A stretch of DNA of 64,000 nt from an uncultured Legionellales bacterium (GCA_945957175.1 CAMFJL010000005.1:58744-122743), one strand, 5' to 3'; shown: positions 47,553-57,748, counted from the first letter of the stretch. Notes: generated by a model from the letters alone, not told the origin. Numbers and translations are program-made.

Positions 47553-48197
47553 TTACATAAGCAGCTGAATAATATCATCAATATAGGCATCAGCACCCCA
47601 GGTGAAAATATTTTCATGTCGGGGGATATAACCATAACGTGCGACGATGGTGCGCATGCCGGCTTTTACGCCTGCTTGAATATCACGAAGATGATCGCCT
47701 ACAAAAGTCCAATGTTCTCGTGAAAGTTTATGTTTGTCTAATAAGTACCACAAGGGCTCTGGATGAGGTTTTGCAACAGGCAAAGTATCACCACATACGA
47801 TACCAAGACCGGTGTTGAGTATGGGAAATTTAGGTAATAAAGGTTGTGTCAGTTCGACAGGCTTGTTGGTTACAATACCCCACGGACGTTTTTGTGCATT
47901 AAATGTTTCAAGAACCTCCTGCGCACCAGGGAATAGCGTTGTATGTTCGTGTGCGTGGCGGAAATAATAATCTCGAAAAATCGGACTTAAACGTCGCCAT
48001 TCTTCATCACTTAGGGTGTTTTTCATACCTGCGTTGACCATGGCTCTAGCGCCATCGCCGGCATAATGCCTGATATTTGCAAGTGTTTGTTCGGGATAGC
48101 CGATGAGTTCGAGGACACAGTTTGTTGCAGCAAGCAAATCAGGCGCCGTGTCTAGCAATGTACCATCGAGATCAAACAAAATGCCGGGTAGACTCAT
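47553..48197 (-). CDS. gph: Phosphoglycolate phosphatase (HAD family)
   Basis: A 214-residue HAD phosphatase with the nucleophile motif FDLDGTLLDTAPDL at the N-terminus, a helical cap domain, the motif II/III region VTNKPVEL, and FVGDHLRDIQAGVKAGM as motif IV. It hydrolyses 2-phosphoglycolate, for example from repair of oxidised DNA ends. The start overlaps the ubiG stop by four bases, a pairing also found in other gammaproteobacteria. Related HAD phosphatases are hard to separate by sequence, so the substrate is likely but not certain. Confidence 0.85.
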   Translation of the reverse strand: MSLPGILFDLDGTLLDTAPDLLAATNCVLELIGYPEQTLANIRHYAGDGARAMVNAGMKNTLSDEEWRRLSPIFRDYYFRHAHEHTTLFPGAQEVLETFNAQKRPWGIVTNKPVELTQPLLPKFPILNTGLGIVCGDTLPVAKPHPEPLWYLLDKHKLSREHWTFVGDHLRDIQAGVKAGMRTIVARYGYIPRHENIFTWGADAYIDDIIQLLM

Positions 48198-48904
48198 GCG
48201 GGCCTCACAAAACTCATCATATAGTTAATCGAAAGATCTGAAGATAGTTTAGCCTCTTCTTGCCAAGGGTCAAATGTGAGCCCAGTAATTTCCACAGCAT
48301 CGAGTCCTGCCATCGATGCCATATGACGAAGCTCTGAGGGTTTGATGAATTGGCGATAATGATGTGTGCCTTTGGGTACCAGTCCCATGATGTATTCAGC
48401 GCCAATGATGCCAAATAGAAAGGCTTTAGGATGGCGATTGAGCGTCGAGCAGATGAGTTTGCCGCCCGGTTTTAGCATCTGCGCAGCGGCAGCGATAATG
48501 CTAGATGGTTCGGGTACATGTTCAAGCAGCTCCAAACAGGTGACGACATCGGCTTGTTCTGGTGCCTGTTCGGCATAAGCCTCAGCGCTGATACAAACAT
48601 AGTGCGGCGTGATAAAAGTCTCATCATTTGGATGGCTTTGTGCGTGTGCTGCTGCTGTTGCCAAGCTTGATTGTACCAAATCAATACCCGTGACACGTGC
48701 GCCTGCTTTGGCCATCGCTTCAGCTAAGATTCCGCCACCACAGCCAATATCTACGACCGTTGCGTCTCGAAGAGGGGCTTGTTTTTGTATAAAGGTAAGT
48801 CGCACAGGGTTAATTTTGTGTAAAGGCTTAAAAGGACCTTCTAAATCCCACCATTTATCCCCATCTTTCGCAAAGTGCGCCAATTCATCAGGATAACTAT
48901 TCAT
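48194..48904 (-). CDS. ubiG: Ubiquinone biosynthesis O-methyltransferase UbiG
   Basis: UbiG carries out both O-methylations of ubiquinone synthesis at the inner membrane. The 236-residue product has the family block WWDLEGPFKPLHKINPVRL, the SAM motif VVDIGCGGGILAEAMA and TCLELLEHVPEPSSI. ATG 48904 is preferred to an in-frame TTG at 48916. The gene is divergent from gyrA, the same arrangement as in E. coli. Confidence 0.95.
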   Translation of the reverse strand: MNSYPDELAHFAKDGDKWWDLEGPFKPLHKINPVRLTFIQKQAPLRDATVVDIGCGGGILAEAMAKAGARVTGIDLVQSSLATAAAHAQSHPNDETFITPHYVCISAEAYAEQAPEQADVVTCLELLEHVPEPSSIIAAAAQMLKPGGKLICSTLNRHPKAFLFGIIGAEYIMGLVPKGTHHYRQFIKPSELRHMASMAGLDAVEITGLTFDPWQEEAKLSSDLSINYMMSFVRPA

Positions 48905-48989
48905 GTCAAATCTCAAGCTTTGTAATCATACACGCTAAGGGTAGCCTATTTTGCTGAAGTGGTATATACCCTTTAATGCTCAAATACGG

Positions 48990-48995
48990 TATAAT
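48990..48995 (+). promoter_or_regulatory. -10 box of the gyrA promoter
   Basis: A perfect TATAAT in ACGGTATAATG, 38 bases before the gyrA ATG. No good -35 hexamer is visible at normal spacing. The palindrome GGTATATACC (48961-48970) sits in the upstream position. Confidence 0.45.
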
Positions 48996-49032
48996 GTGCG
49001 TCTGCCTGTATCTCTATTAGGACTTTAGCATT

Positions 49033-51624
49033 ATGTCTGATTTGGCCCGCGAAATTACTGCCATTACCATTGAAACTGAACTTAAACAATCGTATCTTGA
49101 TTATGCCATGAGTGTGATTGTAGGGCGTGCCTTGCCCGATGTGCGGGATGGCCTGAAGCCGGTTCATCGACGTGTGCTTTATGCGATGCATGAGTTGAGC
49201 AATGACTACAATAAACCTTACAAAAAGTCTGCGAGGGTCGTGGGGGATGTGATAGGTAAATACCATCCACACGGCGATACCGCTGTATATGACACGATTG
49301 TCCGTATGGCACAGCCTTTTTCTTTACGGTATATGTTAGTCGATGGTCAAGGTAACTTTGGTTCGGTTGATGGCGATGCGCCTGCGGCGATGCGTTATAC
49401 CGAAGTCAGAATGTCACGTTTAGCGCATGCCTTACTCGCCGATTTAGAAAAAAATACAGTTGATTTTGCGCCTAACTATGATGGCACCGAGCAAGCCCCT
49501 GTGGTATTACCCACACGTATCCCAAATCTGCTTGTCAATGGTTCCTCGGGCATTGCCGTGGGTATGGCAACGAATATTCCACCCCATAATCTTGGTGAGG
49601 TCGTCAGTGCCTGCTTGGCCTTACTTGAAAATCCTGAGCTAACGGTCGATGAATTGATTAGCTATATACCAGGTCCTGATTTCCCCACCGCGGGTATCAT
49701 TAGCGGTCGCTCAGGTATTGTTGAGGCATATCGTACAGGGCGCGGCCGTATTCGTGTTCGCGCTAAAACCCACATTGAAGTCGATGAAAAATCAAATAAG
49801 CAAACAATTGTCGTCGATGAATTACCTTTCCAAGTGAATAAAGCCAGATTGATAGAAAAGATCGCAGAGCTTGTCAAAGATAAAAAACTTGAAGGTATTA
49901 CGGGACTTCGTGATGAGTCTGATAAAGATGGCATGCGTATTGCGATTGAAGCCCGACGCGGCGATAACGTAGATGTTTTGCTCAATAATTTATTCGCCCA
50001 TACCCAATTACAAGTTGTGTTTGGCATCAACATGGTTGCCTTGATGAATGGTCAACCTAAAGTATTAAATTTACGCGATGTGTTGACAGCCTTTTTGCGT
50101 CATCGTCGTGAAGTTGTTACGAGGCGCACTTTATTTGATTTAGCGAAAGCGAAAGATAGAGCCCATTTATTAGAGGGGCTAGGTGTTGCGCTTGCCAACA
50201 TTGAGGCCATGATTGAATTGATTAAAACTTCGGCTAATCCAGCGGTTGCAAAAGAGCGCTTATTGGCGACAACCTGGGATGCGGGTTGGGTTGGGCAGCT
50301 CTTATCTGCGGTCGATATGACGCTCACGAGGCCCGAATCACTGGCTGTCGAATATGGATTACATGATGCAATTTATCGTCTATCACCTGAACAAGCACAA
50401 GCCATTTTAGATTTGCGATTGCACAGGTTAACCGGCCTTGAGCAAGATAAGATTCATGATGAATATCAGACTATCTTAGTGACGATTCAAGATTTGTTGG
50501 CTATTTTAAGTGACCCTGAGCGTTTACGTCAGGTTATTACGGATGAACTCAATCAAGTTAAAACACAATTCGCGGATGTGCGAAGAACCGAGATTATTGA
50601 CGCTGAGCATGATTTTGATATGGAAGATCTTATTCCTGAACAAGATGTGGTAGTGACTTTATCTAATCAAGGTTATGCTAAATACCAAGCGTTAGATCAA
50701 TACCAGGCGCAGCGTCGCGGTGGTCGTGGCAAAGCCGCAACAACCGTCAAAGAAGAAGAGTTTGTTGAAACGTTATTGATAGCTAGTACCCACGACACTT
50801 TGTTGTGCTTTTCGAATAAAGGTAAAGTGTATTGGCTTAAAGTTTATCAGCTTCCTTTAGCCAGTCGTGGTGCTAGGGGTCGTCCTTTAGTGAATTTACT
50901 GCCTTTAGCAGAAGGTGAGCAAATTAGCGCGATGTTGCCAGTGCGTCAATATGCGGATGATCATTATATCTTTATGGCAACAGCGATGGGTACAGTGAAA
51001 AAAGTGAAATTATCACAGTTTTCGCGTCCACGCAGCAATGGCATTATTGCTGTTGAGCTTGATGAATCGGATAAGCTCATTGGTGTCGCCCTCACCGATG
51101 GTGAACAAGAAATTTTACTGTTCTCTGATGCAGGTAAAGTGATTCGTTTCCCTGAGGCAGATGTGCGTTCTGTTGGACGCTTAGCACGTGGTGTGCGAGG
51201 TATTAGACTTGCAGACGAACAACGAGTAATTTCTTTAGTTGTGGCTCCTAAAGAAGGTGATATTCTAACGGCGACCAGCCGTGGTTATGGTAAACGTACC
51301 GATATCAGTGAATATCGCCTGACGGGTCGTGGTGGCCAAGGCGTCATATCAATTCAAGTGAATGAACGCAATGGTGCCGTCGTAGGTGCTTGTGCGGTAC
51401 AAACAAATGATGAAGTAATGTTAATCACAGATGCCGGTACTTTGGTGCGTACCCGTGTGGTAGAAATTTCATGTGTGGGTCGTAATACGCAGGGTGTTAC
51501 GCTGATTCGTTTGGCAGCCGACGAAAGCTTAGCCGGTTTACAGCCGATTGCGGAGCTGTTGTTAGATACAGCGGATATCGCGCAATCAGATGATGGCAGT
51601 GATGAGCTATTGGATCATACATAG
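49033..51624 (+). CDS. gyrA: DNA gyrase subunit A
   Basis: GyrA is the DNA-cleaving subunit of gyrase. The 863-residue protein has the active-site Tyr122 in MRYTEVRMS. The quinolone-resistance region [16 protein letters not shown] has Thr83 and Asp87; Thr83 is normal in several genera, so it is not evidence of resistance. The C-terminal beta-pinwheel carries the GyrA box QRRGGRGK. The protein ends in an acidic tail. Length and order of domains are normal. Confidence 0.98.
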   Translation: MSDLAREITAITIETELKQSYLDYAMSVIVGRALPDVRDGLKPVHRRVLYAMHELSNDYNKPYKKSARVVGDVIGKYHPHGDTAVYDTIVRMAQPFSLRYMLVDGQGNFGSVDGDAPAAMRYTEVRMSRLAHALLADLEKNTVDFAPNYDGTEQAPVVLPTRIPNLLVNGSSGIAVGMATNIPPHNLGEVVSACLALLENPELTVDELISYIPGPDFPTAGIISGRSGIVEAYRTGRGRIRVRAKTHIEVDEKSNKQTIVVDELPFQVNKARLIEKIAELVKDKKLEGITGLRDESDKDGMRIAIEARRGDNVDVLLNNLFAHTQLQVVFGINMVALMNGQPKVLNLRDVLTAFLRHRREVVTRRTLFDLAKAKDRAHLLEGLGVALANIEAMIELIKTSANPAVAKERLLATTWDAGWVGQLLSAVDMTLTRPESLAVEYGLHDAIYRLSPEQAQAILDLRLHRLTGLEQDKIHDEYQTILVTIQDLLAILSDPERLRQVITDELNQVKTQFADVRRTEIIDAEHDFDMEDLIPEQDVVVTLSNQGYAKYQALDQYQAQRRGGRGKAATTVKEEEFVETLLIASTHDTLLCFSNKGKVYWLKVYQLPLASRGARGRPLVNLLPLAEGEQISAMLPVRQYADDHYIFMATAMGTVKKVKLSQFSRPRSNGIIAVELDESDKLIGVALTDGEQEILLFSDAGKVIRFPEADVRSVGRLARGVRGIRLADEQRVISLVVAPKEGDILTATSRGYGKRTDISEYRLTGRGGQGVISIQVNERNGAVVGACAVQTNDEVMLITDAGTLVRTRVVEISCVGRNTQGVTLIRLAADESLAGLQPIAELLLDTADIAQSDDGSDELLDHT

Positions 51625-51650
51625 CTTCTGAGCTTTTCAAGAGGTTAGTC

Positions 51651-52736
51651 ATGCGCGTCTATAATTTCGGTGCTGGTCCTGCCGCGATACCTGAACCAGT
51701 CCTTCGGGATCTGCAAACGGCGCTTTGGGATTGGGAAGGCACGGGGGCTGGCATTGCTGAAATCAACCATCGCAGCGATGCAGTTCTATCCATGCTGGCT
51801 CAGACAGAGCAGTTGCTTCGAGATGCATTAACCATCCCTGATAATTATCAAATTATTTTAACACCCATACCTGCCAGGGCCCATTTTGGCCTGCTTGCTA
51901 TGAATTTAGCAAAACCCCAAGCATTAGCGCAGTATATTGATAGCGGCCATTGGGCGCAGCTCGCCATGAAGGAAGCAAAAAAGTATTGTCAGGTAAGTAT
52001 TGCAGCGACAGCCTCGGCCACGGATTATCGATGTTACCCGGCACGCGCCACATGGCAGGTGGATAATCAAGCCGCTTATTTACATATCACCGATAACGAA
52101 ACCATTGAAGGTTTGGCGTGTCATGAACGCTTAACTGGTACTGAGGTGCCAATTGTTGCGGATATGACCTCCAGCTTGTTAACGCGTCCGCTTTCTATTA
52201 ACGATTACGGTATGATTTATGCGAGTGCCCAGAAAAATTTAGGTATGGCAGGTCTTTGTGTAATTATCATTCGTGATGATTTACTTACTCGCGTTGATGA
52301 AACAAAGTTACCCAGTGCTTGTCATTATGCAACCTTGGCCAAACAACATTCCTTAAACCATACGCCACCTGTTTTTGCATGTTATGCTTTGAATCGTACC
52401 TTACATTGGTTAAAAGCGGAAGGCGGGGTAGATGTGATGGTTGCGCGCCTTCACGAAAAAGCCAAACTGATCTATGATTTGTTTGATAAATGCCCTCAAT
52501 TTTATCGCAATAGCATCGCCCCAACTTCACGTTCTCTTTTAAATATCGTATGCGATTTGCCGTCAGCTGTATTGACACAAGAGTTTTTAAAAGCAACAGA
52601 TGATCAGGGGATGATCGGTTTAAAAGGTCATGGAAGTCGCGGTGGTTTACGTATCAGTCTCTATAATGCGGTATCCGTTGAAGCAACGCAGAGATTAGCG
52701 GCGTTTATGCAGGATTTTGCCTTAAGGAATGGTTAA
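51651..52736 (+). CDS. serC: Phosphoserine aminotransferase, divergent
   Basis: SerC transfers the amino group of glutamate to 3-phosphohydroxypyruvate in serine synthesis and also serves PLP synthesis. The 361-residue protein begins VYNFGAGPAAIPEPVL and has the PLP lysine Lys195 in ASAQKNLGMAGL. It ends with GLKGHGSRGGLRISLYNAV. It is odd at the cofactor phosphate loop: where family members have a Gly-rich GG(G/A)xxQFA segment, this protein has LTPIPARAHFGLLAMNL. The AEINHRSD segment also departs from the common MEISHRS form. It may be a diverged or specialised enzyme. It follows gyrA by 26 bases. Confidence 0.85.
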   Translation: MRVYNFGAGPAAIPEPVLRDLQTALWDWEGTGAGIAEINHRSDAVLSMLAQTEQLLRDALTIPDNYQIILTPIPARAHFGLLAMNLAKPQALAQYIDSGHWAQLAMKEAKKYCQVSIAATASATDYRCYPARATWQVDNQAAYLHITDNETIEGLACHERLTGTEVPIVADMTSSLLTRPLSINDYGMIYASAQKNLGMAGLCVIIIRDDLLTRVDETKLPSACHYATLAKQHSLNHTPPVFACYALNRTLHWLKAEGGVDVMVARLHEKAKLIYDLFDKCPQFYRNSIAPTSRSLLNIVCDLPSAVLTQEFLKATDDQGMIGLKGHGSRGGLRISLYNAVSVEATQRLAAFMQDFALRNG

Positions 52737-52838
52737 TTTATTCTTAAGTGAATTGTGATATTATGAGTGTATATTTTAAATCTAAAGCCTTTAACAGGCG
52801 CGTTTCCTGATTTTATTTAAAATCATTCAAAAAATGCG

Positions 52839-52914
52839 CTTCACCTCTTACGGGAGATGGCGGCCGAGGGTCGGATAAAGGGTAGTGAAACCATCGCATA
52901 GCGATGACAAAACG
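52839..52914 (+). repeat. Dispersed intergenic element, copy 2
   Basis: This 76-base stretch has the same ordered blocks as the reverse complement of 10996-11071, ending in AGCGATGACAAA. It lies between serC and the small gene at 52956. Confidence 0.6.
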
Positions 52915-52955
52915 AATCAGTTAGCGCAACTGAGTACAGATGAGAGAGGTATATC

Positions 52956-53273
52956 ATGGCTGAAGTCGACATCAATAGTGCTTCTCCTGCAGAAAGTAGT
53001 CCATCGCCAGATGATAGCCATGCTGCGTCCACGGACCTTAAGAATTACCCAAGTAGTTCGGAGGGAGGCGACAATTTACTTTCTCAACTGGCAGGTAATA
53101 TTCGAAGAGTGTTTGAGCAAGTGAATACTCAAGGCCCAGACGCTTTTCGTGATATGCATCCAATGCTCAATATTCACTCGGCGGATAAACCCAAAGACGA
53201 TATGGCTAAAGAGAAAGCGATGGCTGAAGAAGCAGGCAAGGCCGTTGTCAAAGGGCTTATCAAGGGTGGCTAA
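52956..53273 (+). CDS. Small hypothetical protein, Ser-rich N-terminus
   Basis: Not recognised. The 105-residue product has a disordered Ser/Pro/Asp-rich first half (SASPAESSPSPDDSHAAS). A short amphipathic helix (NLLSQLAGNIRRVFEQV) follows, then a charged Lys/Glu/Ala segment ending in GKAVVKGLIKGG. No signal peptide or membrane segment is visible. GAGAGGT lies before the ATG. An overlapping frame (52885-53124) is less likely because it lacks a ribosome site and has no sensible composition. Confidence 0.6.
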   Translation: MAEVDINSASPAESSPSPDDSHAASTDLKNYPSSSEGGDNLLSQLAGNIRRVFEQVNTQGPDAFRDMHPMLNIHSADKPKDDMAKEKAMAEEAGKAVVKGLIKGG

Positions 53274-53345
53274 CGATAATAACTCAGGTTATAATGGCTA
53301 TCGGTTGTCATTGGCATTTTGAAGTTAATTGAATGGATGTTTTAC

Positions 53346-54152
53346 ATGCGCATGAAAAAATTACTACTCGGTACAGTGTTGTTAGCAAGCATAGGACTAA
53401 CGGCCTGTACTAGCAGTGCGGACAAAGGCCAATCGCCGGGGGATGCCTTTCAAGGCCAATCAGCAGAGCAAATTTTTAATGCGGGTGAAACCGCGCTTGC
53501 CAAAAAGCATTATAAAGACGCAATTAAACACTTTGAGGGTTTAGATGCGCTGTATCCTTTCAGCAGTTACGAAGAACAGTCGCAAATGGATGCGATTTAT
53601 GCTTATTACATGAGTAGCGATTATGAATCTGCGGCTGCAGCTGCCGATAGATTCATTAGGCTTTATCCCAGAAGTGAGCATATTGATTATGTTTACTACA
53701 TGAAAGGTATGGCACATTACCAGGTTAATCGCGGTTTTGCTTCAAAATATGTGAATCTAGATTTAGCTAAACGTGATATGGCTAATGCAAGCCTGGCGTA
53801 TGATGATTTTTCACAATTAGTTCAGCTGTATCCTGATAGTCCGTATGCGGCAAGTGCTAAATTACGTATGATAGCTTTGCGTAACTTAATGGCTAAGCAT
53901 GAGCTTGAAGTTGCAGATTATTACTATCGTCACGGTTCTTATTTAGCAGCAGCTAATCGCGCTAACTACATTGTAGAACATTACCAACAAGCGCCTTCTG
54001 TTGTGCCAGCGTTGGGTATGATGGTTCGTTCCTATCGTGCACTTGGTTTAAATGATTTAGCCGATAGGGCGATGAGTATTTTACAATACAATTATCCTAA
54101 TTCATCAGAGTATTTAACGCTAAGCGGCGCGAAAGCATCGAAAAAATCATAG
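53346..54152 (+). CDS. bamD: Outer membrane assembly lipoprotein BamD
   Basis: BamD is the essential TPR lipoprotein of the BAM complex that inserts beta-barrel proteins into the outer membrane. From ATG 53346 the signal peptide MRMKKLLLGTVLLASIGLTAC ends in lipobox LTAC with the lipidated Cys21. About five TPR-like repeats follow, including FNAGETALAKKHYKDAIKHF and YYMKGMAHYQVNRGF. The length of 268 residues is normal. The open frame begins with a TTG at 53319, and ATG 53337 is also possible; 53346 gives the usual signal peptide. Confidence 0.93.
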   Translation: MRMKKLLLGTVLLASIGLTACTSSADKGQSPGDAFQGQSAEQIFNAGETALAKKHYKDAIKHFEGLDALYPFSSYEEQSQMDAIYAYYMSSDYESAAAAADRFIRLYPRSEHIDYVYYMKGMAHYQVNRGFASKYVNLDLAKRDMANASLAYDDFSQLVQLYPDSPYAASAKLRMIALRNLMAKHELEVADYYYRHGSYLAAANRANYIVEHYQQAPSVVPALGMMVRSYRALGLNDLADRAMSILQYNYPNSSEYLTLSGAKASKKS

Positions 54153-54183
54153 GGAATTTAAGCAAATTTAGGGTGTCATAGAG

Positions 54184-54230
54184 GATGTTCAATCCCTGTT
54201 GCAACACAGTCGCAGCTTGAAAGGCGAAGG
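54184..54230 (+). repeat. Partial palindromic element (copy C)
   Basis: ATGTTCAATCCCTGTTGCAA followed by CGCAGCTTGAAAGGCGAAGG aligns with the right half of the element at 15436-15542. I see no matching left half, so this looks like a truncated copy. Confidence 0.55.
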
Positions 54231-54291
54231 ACGTGGCTCACCTCTGCGATAAGATGAGCAGATAATAAGATCTGAGTCGTCCCCCTTTTTT
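54229..54291 (+). terminator. Probable Rho-independent terminator after bamD
   Basis: GGACGTGGCTCA (54229-54240) pairs with TGAGTCGTCC (54273-54282), with some bulging. The stem is followed by CCC and six T residues (54286-54291). It lies just before the ribosome site of the next gene. The large loop makes it less than ideal. Confidence 0.5.
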
Positions 54292-54303
54292 GTGGAGGTT
54301 GTT

Positions 54304-55518
54304 TTGAGTTCATTAACCGTGCGCTATTCTATGGCATATATGATTTGCCTTGCTTTTGTAATCATTTCGATTGCCCAACTGTCTATTGGGCTCTATATTC
54401 CCTCATTACCGAGTATTGCACGGGATCTGCAAACAACTGCAGGACAAGCACAGCTCTGTGTTAATCTTTATCTATTTTTTTACGGATTCTCCCAGCTTTT
54501 TTATGGGCCACTTTCTGATAGATTTGGGCGAAAACCCGTTTTATTGGTGGGTTTGCTCATTTTTATCATAGGCAGCTTGTTTATCGTGCTTGATCGCAAT
54601 ATCCATGTACTGCTGCTAGGTTGTGTAGTACAAGGTATCGGTTCTGGATGTATCTCGGTACTCATTCGCGCAATTATTCGTGATTTGTATGATGGTAAAG
54701 AAATGAATCGCGGCATGTCATATATTACTATGATTACCGCCGTGACCCCGGCTATTGCACCCATTATCGGTGGTTTTATTGATGCGCAGTTTGGCTGGAT
54801 TTGGGATTTTAAAGGACTTGCTATTTATGGCTGTTTGGTTTGGTTAATTGTCTATTTTGCGCTACCGGAAACGCATGCAGCGAGTCAAACCAAACTGAAT
54901 CTTACTAACATTAAGAATGACTATAAAACACTGATAAATAACAATCATTATCTGGCTTTTGTAGCAGCAATTATTGCCATTTATGTCTGTCAGATTATGT
55001 ATTTCACAGTTGCCCCTTTTCTATTTCAAGATCAATTAGGTATGACGCCTCAATCTTTTGGCTTCTTTGGACTTGCTCCGGCGCTTGGCTACTTTGTCGG
55101 TGGTTTGATTTATAATCGCTATACAGAGCGTTTAGAAAATACAAAGTTTCTGCAGTACACAATTTTTATCTTATTTGCGATGGGGGCGGTACTGATGTTT
55201 CAGGCACAAGTGACAGGTTTTCGTGCATACACCATTATTCCTGCAATGATTATTGCAAGTGTGGGCGTAGGTTTTGTGTTATCTGCAGGTATTTCTGGTG
55301 CGCTTACGCCGTTTGCGCATATTGCAGGAGTTGCTGCCGCGTTTACGGGTTGTCTGCAAATGGTGGGGTCGGCATTGATAGGCAGTATGATGAGCTTTTT
55401 TCATGTGACTAGTTTACAAGGCTTTGCTATTGGATACATCGTTATCGCTATTGCGTTGATGATATGTGTCAATATTTTAAAGCGACCTTTAGTCGTCGCA
55501 AGTGTGTCTTTATCATAG
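54304..55518 (+). CDS. Bcr/CflA family MFS drug transporter
   Basis: A 12-segment major facilitator of about 404 residues. Motif A GPLSDRFGRKPVLLVG follows membrane segment 2, and the GLYIPSLPSIARDLQ segment is typical of Bcr/CflA proteins. It probably exports drugs or metabolites by proton antiport; the substrate is unknown. The ribosome site GGAGGT at 54294-54299 favours TTG 54304, although the 4-base spacing is short; GTG 54292 and ATG 54331 are alternatives. hemA starts 10 bases after the stop. Confidence 0.88.
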   Translation: MSSLTVRYSMAYMICLAFVIISIAQLSIGLYIPSLPSIARDLQTTAGQAQLCVNLYLFFYGFSQLFYGPLSDRFGRKPVLLVGLLIFIIGSLFIVLDRNIHVLLLGCVVQGIGSGCISVLIRAIIRDLYDGKEMNRGMSYITMITAVTPAIAPIIGGFIDAQFGWIWDFKGLAIYGCLVWLIVYFALPETHAASQTKLNLTNIKNDYKTLINNNHYLAFVAAIIAIYVCQIMYFTVAPFLFQDQLGMTPQSFGFFGLAPALGYFVGGLIYNRYTERLENTKFLQYTIFILFAMGAVLMFQAQVTGFRAYTIIPAMIIASVGVGFVLSAGISGALTPFAHIAGVAAAFTGCLQMVGSALIGSMMSFFHVTSLQGFAIGYIVIAIALMICVNILKRPLVVASVSLS

Positions 55519-55528
55519 GTTGTCATTG

Positions 55529-56752
55529 ATGCTATTACAGCTTATTGGTGTGAGTTATAAAACAGCAGGTATAGCGCTGAGAGAAGCGATGGCGCTTGAT
55601 GCCGATGCACAAACGCAATTTTTAATCCAAGCCCGTACGATATTTCCTGGCAGCGAATGGTTTATCCTCTCAACTTGCAACCGTAGTGAATATTACTGGG
55701 TATTGCCCGAAGATAATGTTGCGAAAATATCTTCAGATGGCGCGGATGCTTGCGAATCAACAAATAACCTAGCGGTTCTTCATTGGCTGCATCAGCAAGT
55801 GCCATTGACAGCAACGCATGCTTATCAATTGACAGGTTTAGCCGTTGTGCGTCATTTCATTAGTGTGCTTTGTGGCTTAGATTCCATGGTGTTAGGGGAG
55901 TCACAAATCGTTGCCCAGGTTAAAGCCGCCATTGACATTGCCAGCCACGCGGGTAGTCTCGGTAAATGCCTGCATGCTTTGTTGCAGCAAGCCCAAGGTG
56001 CTGCAAAAAAGATCCGGAAACAAACGGGTATCGGCGATAGCGCAACTTCCGTTGCTTATACCGCTGTATTACTGGCACGTTCTATTTTTAGTGATTTTTC
56101 ACCTTTACATGTGTTACTGATCGGCGCAGGTGACACAGCAGAACTTACCGCCTGGCATCTACGGCAACAAGGCGTTACGCAAATGACGATTCTCAACCGT
56201 CAAGCAGAAAAAGCCCGGGCAATGGCAGAGAAATGGCAGTGTCAGGGTAGTGGTTTGGATGCTTTGCCAGATGTCTTACCTCATGCAGATATTGTTATTA
56301 GCGCAACAAGTAGTCAATCACCTATTATCAGTTATGCTATGTTAAGCGATGCCTTGGCTAAGCGCAGGCGCGCAGTCTATTTGATTGATCTGGCGATTCC
56401 TAGAGATATTGAGCCAACAGTAGCTGATTTAACGCAAGTTTATCTTTATAACATGGATGATTTGCAGCAAGTGGTTGCGGAAGGATTACAAGCTCGGGAG
56501 CAAGCAGCAGTGGCTGCGCTGCCACTTATCGACGCTGCGATTGCTAGCTTTGCTGCTTATCAAGCAGATTTAGCTGCAACAGATAGCATCGTATCATTAC
56601 AAACCCATGCACAACTTGCGCGTGAGTCTGAATTGAATCGCGCTCGCGCTATGCTTGCCCGAGGTGAAGATATGGAAGCTGTTTTACAACAGTTAACGCA
56701 TCGATTGAGTAATAAATTACTGCATCATATGCTCATGCTGCTCAAAACTTAA
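55529..56752 (+). CDS. hemA: Glutamyl-tRNA reductase
   Basis: HemA reduces glutamyl-tRNA to glutamate-1-semialdehyde, the first committed step of C5-type haem synthesis. The 407-residue protein has the catalytic Cys50 in LSTCNRSEYYW, the conserved GLDSMVLGESQIVAQVKAA and an NADPH-binding VLLIGAGDTAELTAWHL. The C-terminal dimerisation helices end in LSNKLLHHMLMLLK. ATG 55529 is 8 bases after AGGT. The usual neighbour prfA is absent; an SDR gene follows instead. Confidence 0.95.
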   Translation: MLLQLIGVSYKTAGIALREAMALDADAQTQFLIQARTIFPGSEWFILSTCNRSEYYWVLPEDNVAKISSDGADACESTNNLAVLHWLHQQVPLTATHAYQLTGLAVVRHFISVLCGLDSMVLGESQIVAQVKAAIDIASHAGSLGKCLHALLQQAQGAAKKIRKQTGIGDSATSVAYTAVLLARSIFSDFSPLHVLLIGAGDTAELTAWHLRQQGVTQMTILNRQAEKARAMAEKWQCQGSGLDALPDVLPHADIVISATSSQSPIISYAMLSDALAKRRRAVYLIDLAIPRDIEPTVADLTQVYLYNMDDLQQVVAEGLQAREQAAVAALPLIDAAIASFAAYQADLAATDSIVSLQTHAQLARESELNRARAMLARGEDMEAVLQQLTHRLSNKLLHHMLMLLKT

Positions 56753-56782
56753 ATGTGATAACAAACGTCTAGGAGGTTACGG

Positions 56783-57571
56783 ATGGATCTGCAATTACGA
56801 GATAAAGTTATATATGTTGCTGGCGCAAGTGATGGCCTAGGGCTTGCCATTGCTGAATGTTTGGTAGCTGAGGGTGCTTGTGTTTTATTAGGTGCTCGCG
56901 ATACAGTCAAACTGGATAAGGTTGTAGCAAATCTGCAGACAGAAGGTAAACAGCGAGTTTTTGCGCACGGCTTAGATGTGACGAATGTTGATAGCATTAA
57001 CGCTTGGGTCAATTATGGAAAGACCCATCTCGGTCAAATCCATGGTTTAGTGTTGAATGGTGGTGGACCCAAACCAGGTTATTTTCATGAGTTAGATGAT
57101 GCCGTTTGGCACAGCGCTTACCAATTGTTATTAAATAGCGCGGTACATCTTATTCGCGCAGTGCTACCTTCTTTTGAGCAAGCAAGCTCAGGCAGTGTGT
57201 TGGCCGTAACATCCAGTGCGGTAAAAGAGCCTATCCCTCATTTATTATTATCCAATGTTTTTCGAAGTGGGGTTACCGCACTTATGAAAACGATGGCAGA
57301 GCATTATGCCGCGCAAGGTATTCGATTTAATACCATTGCGCCGGGTCGTTTTTCAACAGCAAGGGTCGATTCTCTTGATGAAAGTGCTGCAAAACACAAT
57401 AATATCAGCATTGACGAGGTGCGTGCCAAGGCCGTCGCTAACATCCCGATGCATCGCTATGGTGATCCCCAAGAGTTTGCTCGTGCAGCAACCTTTTTGT
57501 TATCGTCCGCAGCGTCTTATATCACCGGTGAAAATTTACAAGTGGATGGTGGGCTGATACGAGGCTATTAG
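56783..57571 (+). CDS. Atypical SDR family oxidoreductase
   Basis: The 262-residue Rossmann protein starts with VAGASDGLGLAIAECL, an NAD(P)-binding glycine motif. It has LNGGGPKPG where classical members have NNAG, and ends with the usual ITGENLQVDGGLIRGY. The catalytic Tyr-x3-Lys is not present: the corresponding segment reads LSNVFRSGVTAL. This matches a known subgroup of oxoacyl-ACP-reductase-like SDRs that lack the canonical tetrad, so its reaction is uncertain. AGGAGG precedes the ATG. Confidence 0.85.
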   Translation: MDLQLRDKVIYVAGASDGLGLAIAECLVAEGACVLLGARDTVKLDKVVANLQTEGKQRVFAHGLDVTNVDSINAWVNYGKTHLGQIHGLVLNGGGPKPGYFHELDDAVWHSAYQLLLNSAVHLIRAVLPSFEQASSGSVLAVTSSAVKEPIPHLLLSNVFRSGVTALMKTMAEHYAAQGIRFNTIAPGRFSTARVDSLDESAAKHNNISIDEVRAKAVANIPMHRYGDPQEFARAATFLLSSAASYITGENLQVDGGLIRGY

Positions 57572-57627
57572 CTGGAGAGGGACACGATTATTTGGGTGAG
57601 ATATCCTATAGTGTTGTTGCATAGTGC

Positions 57628-57656
57628 TTGCCTTTTAGTGCTGGCGACGATAAACT
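57628..57656 (+). promoter_or_regulatory. tRNA-Thr promoter
   Basis: TTGCCT (57628-57633) and TAAACT (57651-57656) with a 17-base spacer, ending 16 bases before the tRNA. Confidence 0.5.
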
Positions 57657-57672
57657 TAGCACCTCTTCACAA

Positions 57673-57748
<76 letters not shown>

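Noticed and set aside
49279..49281. GyrA Thr83 as a fluoroquinolone-resistance change
   Set aside because: Thr at this position is the normal residue in several wild-type genera, and Asp87 is intact.
52885..53124. 79-codon frame overlapping the small gene after serC
   Set aside because: It starts inside a dispersed repeat element, lacks a ribosome site, and overlaps a better-supported frame with GAGAGGT.
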